Shown: in pieces, positions 35,041 through 43,867 of the stretch | Layout of the letters: every line of letters begins with the position of its first letter | Position numbering within the stretch: the first letter of the stretch is position 1 | Assembly: GCA_964484465.1 (NCBI GenBank) | Contig: CAZAFL010000024.1 | Location: 1-52,252, forward strand | Source: CAZAFL01 sp964484465 | GTDB lineage: Bacteria > Bacteroidota > Ignavibacteria > UBA10030 > SZUA-254 | Direction: 5' to 3' | DNA: 52,252 bases | Translations under genes and position numbers: made by a program | The notes under the pieces: generated by a model | The model's database searches: none | The model's input: the letters and a program-made list of their open reading frames with translations, nothing else | Told to the model about the DNA's origin: nothing

Positions 35041-35283
35041 TTGAAATTTTAATCAGGGAATTTGTGTATTCTTCTTTCTCGAATTCATAAAATTATTTGC
35101 GGAGGCAATGAAATAAGATGTTTATTGTGGCTGGGCTATATCCCTCTGTCAGAAAAGGAGAGATGATACCATCCTCGATGTTGTTTCTTCATTTGCAGAG
35201 TGCAACTTTCGAAAATTATCGTTACATTATTTGCGAGACACTTCTGTAAATCTTGCGACATATTACTATGAGGAGAAATATAT
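35041..35283 (+). promoter_or_regulatory. Leader region of the citrate synthase gene
   Basis: A region of 243 bases without a convincing gene. A weak promoter match (TTGAAA at 35041, 18-base spacer, TGTATT at 35065) would give a leader of about 200 bases. A 10-bp direct repeat ATTATTTGCG occurs at 35092 and 35226. After GGAGG (35101) lies a two-codon frame (ATG AAA TAA), and a 42-codon frame starts seven bases later; neither resembles a known leader peptide. The ribosome site of gltA is GAGGAG at 35270. Confidence 0.3.
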
Positions 35284-36642
35284 ATGCCTAACCAGTCTCT
35301 GCCTTCCTTAGCGGATAAGAAAGTCATCTCAAATAATGGGAAAAACACGCTTACAATTACTGATAACCGAACGGGGAAACAGTATGAAGTTCCAATCGAA
35401 CACGACACGATCCGTGCGATGGATCTCAGACAGATCAAGGTTCAGAATGATGACTTTGGCATGATGACCTATGACCCCGCGTTCATGAATACTGCATCGT
35501 GCGTCAGCCGGATTACCTACATCGACGGTGATAAGGGGATTCTGCGGTATCGCGGCTATCCGATTGAACAACTCGCCGAGAAAAGCACCTATATTGAGAC
35601 CGCTTATTTGCTTATTCATGGTGAGCTGCCGACAAAACGGGAGTATGAGGAATGGGAACACAACGTCATGATGCACACCCTGGTTCACGAAAATATCAAG
35701 AAATTCACCGACGGATTCCATTATGATGCACACCCTATGGGAATGCTCATCAGTACGGTTGCCGCTCTATCGACATTTTACACGGACGCAAAAAATATCG
35801 TCGACGCCGACCTGCGAAAATTACAGATTTATCGTTTGGTTGGAAAAATGCCGACGCTGGCTGCGTTTGCATACCGTCATAGTGTCGGCAGGAGATATGT
35901 TTACCCCGATAATGAGCTGAGTTATGTCGGGAATTTCTTGAGCATGCTTTTTAAGATGACAGAATCACGCTACAAAATAAATCCCGTACTCGAACATGCT
36001 CTTGATGTGTTGTTTATTCTGCACGCAGACCATGAGCAGAACTGCAGCGCGAATGCGATGAGAAGCGTCGGGAGTTCCCATGTCGACCCCTTTTCAGCCA
36101 CAGCGGCTGCCGCTTCAGCATTGTACGGGCCGCTTCACGGCGGGGCAAATGAGGCAGTCCTGATGATGCTCGATGAGGTCGGGACAAAGAACAATGTCCC
36201 CTCATTTATCAAACAGGTAAAAGATGGAAAAGGAAAATTGATGGGGTTCGGTCATCGTGTGTACAAGAATTACGACCCGCGTGCCAAGGTTATCAAGAAA
36301 CTTGCCGACGAGGTGTTTGAAGTTACCGGGCGAAACCCAAAGCTCGATATTGCACTCGAACTTGAACGGATTGCTCTTGAAGATGAATACTTCATCAAAC
36401 GTAAACTCTATCCGAATGTCGATTTCTATTCCGGCCTTATTTATCAGGCTATGGGTTTTCCTGTTGAAATGTTCCCGGTCCTTTTTGCAATTCCCCGGAC
36501 CTCCGGCTGGGTCGCGCAGTGGGAAGAGATGCTATTGGATGCCGAACAGAAAATCGCACGCCCACGTCAGATTTATCTCGGTCATGATACCAGAGATTAT
36601 ATCATGATGGGAAAACGCGACGAAATCAGAAAGTCGAAGTAA
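35284..36642 (+). CDS. gltA: Citrate synthase
   Basis: A 452-residue enzyme that condenses acetyl-CoA and oxaloacetate in the TCA cycle. Catalytic residues are H285 (GPLHGGANEAVL), H324 (GFGHRVYKNYDPRA) and D380 (NVDFYSGLIYQAMG). The N-terminal 45-residue beta domain and overall length match the larger, hexameric Gram-negative type. It stands alone, with its own leader, 86 bases before the TerC gene. Confidence 0.97.
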   Translation: MPNQSLPSLADKKVISNNGKNTLTITDNRTGKQYEVPIEHDTIRAMDLRQIKVQNDDFGMMTYDPAFMNTASCVSRITYIDGDKGILRYRGYPIEQLAEKSTYIETAYLLIHGELPTKREYEEWEHNVMMHTLVHENIKKFTDGFHYDAHPMGMLISTVAALSTFYTDAKNIVDADLRKLQIYRLVGKMPTLAAFAYRHSVGRRYVYPDNELSYVGNFLSMLFKMTESRYKINPVLEHALDVLFILHADHEQNCSANAMRSVGSSHVDPFSATAAAASALYGPLHGGANEAVLMMLDEVGTKNNVPSFIKQVKDGKGKLMGFGHRVYKNYDPRAKVIKKLADEVFEVTGRNPKLDIALELERIALEDEYFIKRKLYPNVDFYSGLIYQAMGFPVEMFPVLFAIPRTSGWVAQWEEMLLDAEQKIARPRQIYLGHDTRDYIMMGKRDEIRKSK

Positions 36643-36727
36643 CATCGCAAAGCCTGATTTCCTGTACAAGGTACGTTCTTTCTCAAAGTGTGATCCATAG
36701 AATCCCTTCAAAAGATGATGAAGCATC

Positions 36728-37666
36728 GTGTACGACCAAAGTTCGGGTGAACCTTTAGTCCTCGCGCTGTTTGGAGTTCTGGTGATTCTCATGCTGGCGC
36801 TGGATCTGGGAATATTCCAGCGTCGGGCTCATTTCCCTTCGATGAAGGAAGCTGCAATCTGGAGCGGCGTATGGATTCTGCTCGCACTGATGTTCGATCT
36901 GTTCGTCTGGTTCAAACTTGGCCAGGTCAAGGCGCTTGAGTTTCTTACGGGCTACCTTGTCGAAGAGGCGCTTTCGGTAGATAATATTTTTGTTTTCATC
37001 ATCATCTTTACCTACTTCGCAGTCCCGGCGCAGTTTCAGCATCGCGTGTTGTTCTGGGGAGTGCTGACGGCTGTTGCGCTGCGTGCGATTTTCATCGTCG
37101 CAGGAGCTGCTCTGGTTTCACAGTTCCACTGGGTGTTGTATCTCTTCGGGGCGTTTCTTATCGTTACTGCGATTAAACTTATGCGCCAGCAGGAAACGGA
37201 GGTGCATCCGGAAAAGAATCCATTTGTCAGGTTTAGCCGGAAATTCTTTCCCGTCACGGAAAAATACGAAGGTGCGAAGTTCTTTGTCACGCGCGAAGGA
37301 AAACGGTTTATTACTCCTCTTTTTCTCGTCCTTGTGATGATAGAGACGACCGACCTTGCCTTTGCCACAGATTCGATACCGGCGATTTTTGCCATTACTC
37401 GTGACCCCATTATTATTTATACATCCAACATTTTTGCGATCCTCGGCTTGCGGACGTTGTATTTTGTCCTTGCAAACGTCATGAAAAAATTCCGCTACCT
37501 CAAAGTTGGTCTTTCAATTGTACTTTGTTTTATCGGCGTGAAGATGCTCGTCGAACCGTGGTTCAAGGTTTCCATCGGGGTGTCGCTTGTTGTAATTTTT
37601 GTCGTGCTTCTGGTTTCTGTTGTCGCATCAATGAAGAAACGAACATTGCCAGCAGAAAAATCGTGA
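36728..37666 (+). CDS. TerC-family integral membrane protein
   Basis: A 312-residue membrane protein with about eight to nine helices. The metal-binding family motifs are VEEALSVDNIFVF (helix 3 area, about 77-89) and FATDSIPAIFAITRDPIIIYTSNIFAILGLR in the second half. TerC/Alx proteins export manganese or assist metal loading of secreted enzymes. The start is GTG 36728. An inverted repeat GTGCATCA (37673) / TGATGCAC (37707) lies just after the gene without a T-run. No tellurite genes accompany it. Confidence 0.92.
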   Translation: MYDQSSGEPLVLALFGVLVILMLALDLGIFQRRAHFPSMKEAAIWSGVWILLALMFDLFVWFKLGQVKALEFLTGYLVEEALSVDNIFVFIIIFTYFAVPAQFQHRVLFWGVLTAVALRAIFIVAGAALVSQFHWVLYLFGAFLIVTAIKLMRQQETEVHPEKNPFVRFSRKFFPVTEKYEGAKFFVTREGKRFITPLFLVLVMIETTDLAFATDSIPAIFAITRDPIIIYTSNIFAILGLRTLYFVLANVMKKFRYLKVGLSIVLCFIGVKMLVEPWFKVSIGVSLVVIFVVLLVSVVASMKKRTLPAEKS

Positions 37667-37831
37667 ACGGCCGTGCATCATTAACCTCTCTTTCCCGGGA
37701 TCATCATGATGCACTCCTGCATGCTGCGAAGAGCGTGTGTTGTTTCCAATGTGTGAAGAACAAATTCCGTCCGGAGCGCTGGAGACGGTAAGTTTGAAAA
37801 TCGAACAATATTGTCCGCTCGGGAGAACACA

Positions 37832-38632
37832 ATGAAAACGGTGATTAACGGTATCGGAATTGAATATGAACTCTCAGGACCACGGACTGGAGTTCCTGTT
37901 CTGTTTATTCATGGGTTTCCGTTCAGCAAAGAGATGTGGCGGCCGCAGGTCGAAATTCTCAAAAAGGAGTATTATGTTATCACCTACGATGTCCGCGGTC
38001 ACGGGAAAAGCGATGAGGGTGACGGACAGTACTCTGTTGAATATTTTGTAGATGATCTGATTGGATTGCTGGACCACCTGAAGCTTTCTTCGGTTGTTGT
38101 CGTCGGTCTTTCGATGGGGGGATACATTGCGTTACGTGCAATCGAACGGCATCCGGACCGTTTCCGTGCACTCGTTCTTTCTGATACACGGAGCGAGTCT
38201 GACAATAACGAGGGGAAAGTGAAACGCGCGAACCAGGCGGTGAATGTAAAAAAAGAGGGAAGCAAAAATTTTGCAGATACATTTGTCAAGGCGGTGTTCT
38301 ATGAAACGACGCTCAGTGAAAAACCGGAAGTAGTTGAATTCATCCGGAATATTATTGCGCAGACTTCACCGCTTGCGATTGCGGGAACACTCCTCGCGCT
38401 TGCGGCAAGAACAGATACAACCCCATCATTGTACAATATTAAAGTGCCGACGCTTATTCTTGTCGGACACCACGACGTCCTGACGCCGCCTTCCGCGTCT
38501 CACGCGATGAAGGAAAAGATATCGAACGCAAAACTTTATGTTATTCGGTCATCCGCTCACATGGCCAATCTTGAAAATGTTGAAGAGTTTAATGGTCGCG
38601 TGTTAGAATTTCTGGATTCATTGAAGAAGTAG
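37832..38632 (+). CDS. Alpha/beta hydrolase
   Basis: A 266-residue alpha/beta-fold hydrolase. The oxyanion-hole motif is FIHGFPFS, the nucleophile elbow is GLSMGG, the acid lies in VGHHDVLTPP, and the His is in SSAHMANLENVEEF. DVRGHGKS precedes the nucleophile, as in esterases and 3-oxoadipate enol-lactonase-like proteins. The substrate is unknown. ATG 37832, with GGGAG upstream, is preferred over a TTG at 37811. It ends 18 bases before the nuo promoter. Confidence 0.88.
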   Translation: MKTVINGIGIEYELSGPRTGVPVLFIHGFPFSKEMWRPQVEILKKEYYVITYDVRGHGKSDEGDGQYSVEYFVDDLIGLLDHLKLSSVVVVGLSMGGYIALRAIERHPDRFRALVLSDTRSESDNNEGKVKRANQAVNVKKEGSKNFADTFVKAVFYETTLSEKPEVVEFIRNIIAQTSPLAIAGTLLALAARTDTTPSLYNIKVPTLILVGHHDVLTPPSASHAMKEKISNAKLYVIRSSAHMANLENVEEFNGRVLEFLDSLKK

Positions 38633-38649
38633 ACTCTTGTTTGGATTTT

Positions 38650-38678
38650 TTGACTTTTTTCCAAAATCTTTCTATATT
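38650..38678 (+). promoter_or_regulatory. Promoter of the nuo operon
   Basis: TTGACT (38650-38655), a 17-base spacer and TATATT (38673-38678) lie about 90 bases before nuoA. Confidence 0.7.
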
Positions 38679-38770
38679 TTACCGCATTTGAGAGAAAAAG
38701 TCGTTTTTTATTCTCAATAACTTTACAAAAGATTGCGTTTCTCATTAATGCCTACAGTTTCTCACTGCTG

Positions 38771-39202
38771 ATGCTCACCGATTTCGGACGCATATTTATT
38801 TTCTTCATTATTGGCGCAATCTTTGTCGCGGGAGGACTCGTTACTGCCTGGTTTGTAAGACCCCGTCGCGGGTATCCGAATAAACTTACTTCCTATGAAT
38901 GCGGCGAAGAGCCCGTCGGCGACGCTTTCGTGAAATTCAATATCCGGTTTTATGTCGTCGCTCTCATTTTTCTCATCTTCGATGTCGAAGTTGTCTTCCT
39001 CTTTCCGTGGGCTGTGGTCTTTCAAAAACTCGGAACGTTTGCATTTGTTGAAATGATGATTTTCCTTGCTATTCTTCTTGTAGGATACGCATATGTTTGG
39101 GTGAAAGGAGACCTCGACTGGGATCGACCGTCGCCTACGATTCCTCAAATCGAACGAAAAGTCTCTCCCGTTGTCAAACAGGAGGAAGAAGTTACTGTTT
39201 AA
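38771..39202 (+). CDS. nuoA: Complex I subunit A (NuoA)
   Basis: A 143-residue subunit with three transmembrane helices. The conserved loop YECGEEPVGDAFVKFNIRFY and the acidic second helix LIFLIFDVEVVFLFPW mark NuoA, which lines the quinone-channel entry. The C-terminal 30 residues form a charged tail. It is the first gene of eleven nuo genes transcribed together; nuoB follows after 15 bases. Confidence 0.96.
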   Translation: MLTDFGRIFIFFIIGAIFVAGGLVTAWFVRPRRGYPNKLTSYECGEEPVGDAFVKFNIRFYVVALIFLIFDVEVVFLFPWAVVFQKLGTFAFVEMMIFLAILLVGYAYVWVKGDLDWDRPSPTIPQIERKVSPVVKQEEEVTV

Positions 39203-39217
39203 ACCGAACTTCAGATT

Positions 39218-39709
39218 ATGGGACTCTTAGATAAACAATTCAATAACAGCAACGTTATCATTACCTCGCTCGACAATCTGCTGAACTGGGCTCGTCTCTC
39301 ATCCCTCTGGCAGATGCAATTCGGTCTGGCGTGTTGCGCCATCGAGATGATGGCTGCCGCGGCGTCCAACTACGACTTTGACCGATTCGGAGTAATTCCC
39401 CGCGCAACGCCCCGCCAATCGGACGTTATGATCGTTGCCGGCACTGTAACGTTGAAGATGGCGACAAGAATAAAGCGCCTGTACGACCAGATGTCGGAAC
39501 CGCGTTATGTCATCTCCATGGGAAGTTGTTCCAACTGCGGCGGTCCGTACTGGGAACATGGCTATCACGTGCTGAAAGGCGTTGACAGAATCATTCCTGT
39601 CGATGTGTACGTCCCCGGCTGCCCTCCGCGTCCTGAAGCCCTGATGGAAGGGTTGATTAAACTTCAGGAAAAAATCCGGAATGAAAGCTTAGTGAAAAAA
39701 ACCGCCTGA
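39218..39709 (+). CDS. nuoB: Complex I subunit B (NuoB)
   Basis: A 163-residue peripheral-arm subunit that carries the N2 [4Fe-4S] cluster next to the quinone. Ligands are C39 and C40 (LACCAIEMM), C104 (SMGSCSNCGGPY) and C135 (VPGCPPRPEAL). Full length and normal. nuoC starts five bases after its stop codon. Confidence 0.97.
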   Translation: MGLLDKQFNNSNVIITSLDNLLNWARLSSLWQMQFGLACCAIEMMAAAASNYDFDRFGVIPRATPRQSDVMIVAGTVTLKMATRIKRLYDQMSEPRYVISMGSCSNCGGPYWEHGYHVLKGVDRIIPVDVYVPGCPPRPEALMEGLIKLQEKIRNESLVKKTA

Positions 39710-39713
39710 CCGA

Positions 39714-40193
39714 ATGGCTCCCCAGGAAATTTCCGAAAAAATCAAAGCTGCATTTCCCGACGCAATTCTCGAATCGAAAATTGAGGGTGTGCTGGACCCG
39801 TTCATAAAGATTAACCCCGTGAAGATCGCTGAAGTAGGACTGTTTCTTCGCGATGACGCAGACCTTCAGTTCGATTTTCTCATGTGTCTCAGTGGTGTAG
39901 ATTACACGAAAGGCGTGTTGGGTGTGGTCTACAATTTGTTTTCCATGAACAAACGCCACAAAATCACACTTAAAGTTGATGTGGCCGTTGATAAACCGAA
40001 CGTGCCAACGGTTACACACATCTGGCCCTCTGCCAATTGGCACGAGCGTGAGGCGTACGATATGGTTGGAATTATGTTTTCCGGTCATCCCGACCTGCGC
40101 CGCATTTTGCTCCCGGATGATTATCCTGGCTATCCTTTGCGAAAAGATTTCAAAGTCCCCGAGTTTTACCAGGGAATGAAAGTACCCTACTGA
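39714..40193 (+). CDS. nuoC: Complex I subunit C (NuoC)
   Basis: A 159-residue 30-kDa-type subunit of the peripheral arm. The C-terminal family motif W..A.WHEREAYDMVGIMFSGHPDLRRILLPDDY (about 104-138) is clear. It is separate from NuoD, unlike the fused NuoCD of E. coli. Its TGA overlaps the nuoD ATG by one base. Confidence 0.96.
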   Translation: MAPQEISEKIKAAFPDAILESKIEGVLDPFIKINPVKIAEVGLFLRDDADLQFDFLMCLSGVDYTKGVLGVVYNLFSMNKRHKITLKVDVAVDKPNVPTVTHIWPSANWHEREAYDMVGIMFSGHPDLRRILLPDDYPGYPLRKDFKVPEFYQGMKVPY

Positions 40194-41353
40194 TGCCCGA
40201 AACGATAACTGCACCACTGACAACATCTACCGGCAGGCCTCTTCGCACCGAAGAGATGATCATCAACATGGGTCCACAGCACCCGTCGACTCACGGTGTG
40301 CTCCGCCTTGAACTCGTGGTTGACGGTGAAATCGTCGTTGATGTTATTCCTCACATCGGTTATCTCCATCGCTGTTTTGAAAAACATTCAGAGGCAATGA
40401 CGAACTACCAGCAGGTAATTCCGTATTGCGATCGGATGGATTACCTTGCATCGATGAATATGGATTGGGGATACGCTCTTGCCGTTGAAAAACTGCTCGG
40501 CATCAAAATTCCTGAGCGTGTTGAATACATCCGGGTTATCATGGCGGAACTGCAGCGGATTGCTTCGCATTTGATCGCTCTTGGAACTTACGGACTCGAT
40601 GTTGGGGCATTCACTCCATTCTTATTCTATTTCCGTGACCGCGAGCGGATTCTGGATTTGTTTGAAATGACATGCGGTGCACGTCTCCTCTATAATTATA
40701 TCTGGGTGGGAGGAGTTTCTCATGATTTACCCCCGGGGTTTATCGACAAAGCGAAGGCATTCTGCAAATATTTCCGGCCGAACATCAAGGAAGTGAACGA
40801 CCTGCTGACGTACAATGAAATTTTCATCAAACGCACTGCGAACGTTGGAGTACTTCCGAAGGATGTAGCAATCGCATACGGGTGTTCCGGTCCCATGCTC
40901 AGGGGTTCAGGAGTAAATTGGGATTTACGCCGCGATGACCCGTATTCGATTTATGACCGTTTCCAGTGGGAAGTTCCTGTCGGTAAGGGTGAGGTCGGAA
41001 CTGTGGGAGATTGCTGGGACCGGTACATGGTCCGCGTGCGCGAGATGGAGCAGAGTCTGAATATCATCGAGCAGGCGCTCGAACAAATTCCCGACGGAGA
41101 TGTTGCATCAGCTATTCCCAAGAGAATACGGCCGAATGCGGGAGATGTGTATGTACGTTCTGAGTCCCCGCGCGGTGAATTTGGCTTGTACATCATCAGT
41201 GACGGCACAACAAGTCCGTACCGGGTGAAAGCGCGGTCTCCGGCGTTTGTTAACCTCAGCGTCTGTCCGGAGATTTGTAAAGGATATATGATTGCGGACG
41301 TCGTAGCGATCGTGGGAAGTGTTGATATTGTGCTCGGCGAAGTCGATCGATAA
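40193..41353 (+). CDS. nuoD: Complex I subunit D (NuoD)
   Basis: A 386-residue 49-kDa subunit that forms the quinone site with NuoB. MGPQHPSTHGVLRLELVVDGE near residue 24 and IGYLHRCFEKHSE are the family signatures; the C-terminus ends DIVLGEVDR, as expected. It is directly followed by nuoH, the position where nuoE, F and G stand in fourteen-gene operons. Confidence 0.97.
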   Translation: MPETITAPLTTSTGRPLRTEEMIINMGPQHPSTHGVLRLELVVDGEIVVDVIPHIGYLHRCFEKHSEAMTNYQQVIPYCDRMDYLASMNMDWGYALAVEKLLGIKIPERVEYIRVIMAELQRIASHLIALGTYGLDVGAFTPFLFYFRDRERILDLFEMTCGARLLYNYIWVGGVSHDLPPGFIDKAKAFCKYFRPNIKEVNDLLTYNEIFIKRTANVGVLPKDVAIAYGCSGPMLRGSGVNWDLRRDDPYSIYDRFQWEVPVGKGEVGTVGDCWDRYMVRVREMEQSLNIIEQALEQIPDGDVASAIPKRIRPNAGDVYVRSESPRGEFGLYIISDGTTSPYRVKARSPAFVNLSVCPEICKGYMIADVVAIVGSVDIVLGEVDR

Positions 41354-41359
41354 GAATGT

Positions 41360-42379
41360 ATGGAAGAACTCCTCAGAAAAATTGCCGATAATCAGCTCAT
41401 CATTTATACCGTGATGGCGGTGGTGCCGCTGTTGTGGGTGTTACCGTACGCACTTTTCGCGGTGTGGCTTGAGCGAAAAGTTTCGGCACACATGCAGGAC
41501 CGTCTCGGTCCTATGCGCGTCGGCGGCTGGCATGGCTGGGCACAGACACTCGCGGATATCCTGAAGCTCATTCAGAAAGAAGACATTGTTCCTGCTGCAG
41601 CGGACAAGAAGCTCCACTTTCTTGCACCGTATGTTGTGTTTATCGGATCGTACGCGGCGTTTGCGGCAATTCCTTTCAGCAGTGCATTCATCGGTAGCAA
41701 CATTAACATCGGTTTGTTCTATATCATTGCGATTTCATCTCTCGTTGTCGTCGGTATTTTGATGGCCGGGTGGTCATCAAACAATAAGTGGTCGCTGTTC
41801 GGTGCGATGCGTTCAGCCGCACAGATTGTGAGTTATGAAATCCCGACAGCGCTGTCATTGCTTGCAGTTGTCATGATCGCCGGCACGTTGAACCTCCAGG
41901 AGATCAACCAGATGCAGGCGGGCTGGTTCTGGCACTGGTTCCTGTTCCGAAAATTTCCCTTTGTGTTCATTGCGTTTGTTATATATTTTGTCGCCTCGCT
42001 TGCTGAAACTAACCGCACGCCGTTCGATATTCCGGAAGCGGAATCGGAGCTCGTCGCCGGTTACCATACCGAGTACAGCGGTATGAAATTCGCTCTCTTC
42101 TTCCTTGCCGAGTATGCGAACATGTTTGCAGTTTCAGCAATCGGCTCGACGTTATTCCTTGGCGGATGGAACAGCCCGTTCGGCGATGTTCTTGGCGGAC
42201 CGCTGTGGGGCGTTTTTTGGTTTCTGTCGAAAGGAATGTTCTTTGTATTTGTGCAAATGTGGCTTCGGTGGACACTGCCGCGCCTGCGCGTCGACCAGCT
42301 CATGTACGTTTCCTGGAAGGTTCTGACCCCATGGGCTTTTGCCTGCATCGTCGGGGTAGGATTTTGGATGATGATGTGA
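41360..42379 (+). CDS. nuoH: Complex I subunit H (NuoH)
   Basis: A 339-residue membrane subunit with about eight helices that connects the quinone chamber with the proton-pumping arm. WLERKVSAHMQDRLGPMRVGGWHGWAQTLAD and the loop NRTPFDIPEAESELVAGYHTEYSGMKF are diagnostic. It starts six bases after nuoD. Confidence 0.97.
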   Translation: MEELLRKIADNQLIIYTVMAVVPLLWVLPYALFAVWLERKVSAHMQDRLGPMRVGGWHGWAQTLADILKLIQKEDIVPAAADKKLHFLAPYVVFIGSYAAFAAIPFSSAFIGSNINIGLFYIIAISSLVVVGILMAGWSSNNKWSLFGAMRSAAQIVSYEIPTALSLLAVVMIAGTLNLQEINQMQAGWFWHWFLFRKFPFVFIAFVIYFVASLAETNRTPFDIPEAESELVAGYHTEYSGMKFALFFLAEYANMFAVSAIGSTLFLGGWNSPFGDVLGGPLWGVFWFLSKGMFFVFVQMWLRWTLPRLRVDQLMYVSWKVLTPWAFACIVGVGFWMMM

Positions 42380-42395
42380 GATAATTCAAACAACA

Positions 42396-43010
42396 ATGTC
42401 TCAGTATTTCAAAGATATTTTCAGGTCGGTCTGGTCGGTGCTTATCGGAATGAAGATTACATTCCGGCACCTGTTCACCCCGGCGGTGACGATTCAATAT
42501 CCCGACGTCAAGCTGAAACTTCCCGAACGTGCGCGCAATCGCCTCTATGTGAATATGGATGATTGTATCGGGTGCGACCAGTGCTCGAATGCCTGTCCGG
42601 TCGATTGCATTGAAATCGAAACGGTAAAATCTCTTCCGACCGAAGATCTGGGAATGACGTCGACAGGACAAAAGAAGCGGCTGTGGGTGACAAAATTCGA
42701 CATCGATATTGCGAAGTGCTGTTATTGCGGATTGTGCGTTCCCCCGTGCCCGACAGAATGTATCAAGATGACAGATGTATATGAATTTTCTGAATTCAAC
42801 AGGAATAATCTTGTTTACAATTACGCCACAGTTACGAGTGATGAAATAGGACATATCAAGGCAAGAGCTGCTGAATTTGAAAAAGAACAGGCAGCGAAAA
42901 AAGCCGCCGCTGCTGCTGCAGCGGCACAGGCAAAAGCGGCGCAGGCTGCTGCCGGCACACCGGCACAACCCGCGGCAGGTTCTCCACAACCACCGAAACC
43001 AACGCAATAA
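42396..43010 (+). CDS. nuoI: Complex I subunit I (NuoI), with Ala-rich tail
   Basis: A 204-residue ferredoxin-like subunit with clusters N6a and N6b: CIGCDQCSNACPVDC and CCYCGLCVPPCPTEC. Between them lies a longer-than-usual loop (KSLPTEDLGMTSTGQKKR). The last 40 residues are an Ala/Lys/Pro/Gln-rich low-complexity tail, absent from textbook NuoI. Its stop overlaps the nuoJ ATG (TAATG). Confidence 0.96.
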   Translation: MSQYFKDIFRSVWSVLIGMKITFRHLFTPAVTIQYPDVKLKLPERARNRLYVNMDDCIGCDQCSNACPVDCIEIETVKSLPTEDLGMTSTGQKKRLWVTKFDIDIAKCCYCGLCVPPCPTECIKMTDVYEFSEFNRNNLVYNYATVTSDEIGHIKARAAEFEKEQAAKKAAAAAAAAQAKAAQAAAGTPAQPAAGSPQPPKPTQ

Positions 43011-43543
43011 TGTCCGGCATGAATTTGTTCGATGTAATTTTCTATTTCTTTGCGGTCATCACACTGATTTCCGGCGCCATCGTTGTCTTTTCCAGGAATA
43101 TCGTGTATTCTGCTTTTGCACTGCTGTTCACATTCTTCGGGGTAGCAGGTATTTACGTTCTCCTGAATGCAGATTTTCTTGCTGTCACGCAACTGCTGAT
43201 TTATGTCGGCGGCATCCTGGTCTTGATGCTGTTTGGAGTTATGCTGACAAACAAAATCATCAGCGTCGAAATGAAATCTGGCACAATGCAGACCTGGCCT
43301 GCTTCGATTATTGTTGCGATGACAGCTGGAGTGTTATGCGGTGTGTTTTACATTACCGACTGGAATGTTGTTCGTGGTTCTGTCGAGTTAAATTCCACGA
43401 CAGCGACACTTGGGACAATGTTCATGACAACATACCTGCTGCCGTTTGAAGTTGCATCAGTTGTTTTACTTGTTGCGTTGATTGGCGCTGCCATGATTGC
43501 GCGGCGGGATAAAAAATCCATGTATCTTTCTTCAGGGTCATAA
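43010..43543 (+). CDS. nuoJ: Complex I subunit J (NuoJ)
   Basis: A 177-residue membrane subunit with five helices. The third-helix motif LNADFLAVTQLLIYVGGILVLMLFGVML, with its conserved Tyr and Gly pi-bulge region, is present. Overlap with nuoI and a five-base gap to nuoK indicate coupled translation. Confidence 0.95.
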   Translation: MSGMNLFDVIFYFFAVITLISGAIVVFSRNIVYSAFALLFTFFGVAGIYVLLNADFLAVTQLLIYVGGILVLMLFGVMLTNKIISVEMKSGTMQTWPASIIVAMTAGVLCGVFYITDWNVVRGSVELNSTTATLGTMFMTTYLLPFEVASVVLLVALIGAAMIARRDKKSMYLSSGS

Positions 43544-43548
43544 CCGGT

Positions 43549-43863
43549 ATGCCGGAGCATGTAGGCCTGACTCATTTTCTGATCATTAGCGCATTTCTGT
43601 TTTCGTTTGGCATTTACGGTGTCGTGACGAGAAGAAATGCGATTATGGTCCTGATGGGAATCGAGCTGATCCTGAATTCGGCAAATATCAATTTTATCGC
43701 TTTCTCACGGTACGGCGGGATGAAGCTCGATGGTCAGGCAATTGCGGTGTTCGTTATTATTCTTGCGGCAGCAGAGGCGGCGATTGCGCTCGCAATTGTT
43801 CTCAATATTTATCAACGGTTCAAAACCGTGAATGTCGACGAAATCAGTAAACTGAAGGAATAA
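43549..43863 (+). CDS. nuoK: Complex I subunit K (NuoK)
   Basis: A 104-residue subunit with three helices. The buried Glu of helix 2 is in VLMGIELILNSANINFIAF, and the helix 3 Glu is in ILAAAEAAIALAIVL; both are needed for proton transfer. Full length. nuoL begins four bases downstream. Confidence 0.96.
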   Translation: MPEHVGLTHFLIISAFLFSFGIYGVVTRRNAIMVLMGIELILNSANINFIAFSRYGGMKLDGQAIAVFVIILAAAEAAIALAIVLNIYQRFKTVNVDEISKLKE

Positions 43864-43867
43864 GAAG

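Noticed and set aside
34862..35044. A 60-codon open frame on the + strand
   Set aside because: It spans the palindromic element B, has atypical composition and no recognisable domain; the DNA palindromes explain the sequence better.
37673..37714. Terminator after the TerC gene
   Set aside because: GTGCATCA/TGATGCAC pair across a 26-base loop, but no T-run follows on the + strand.
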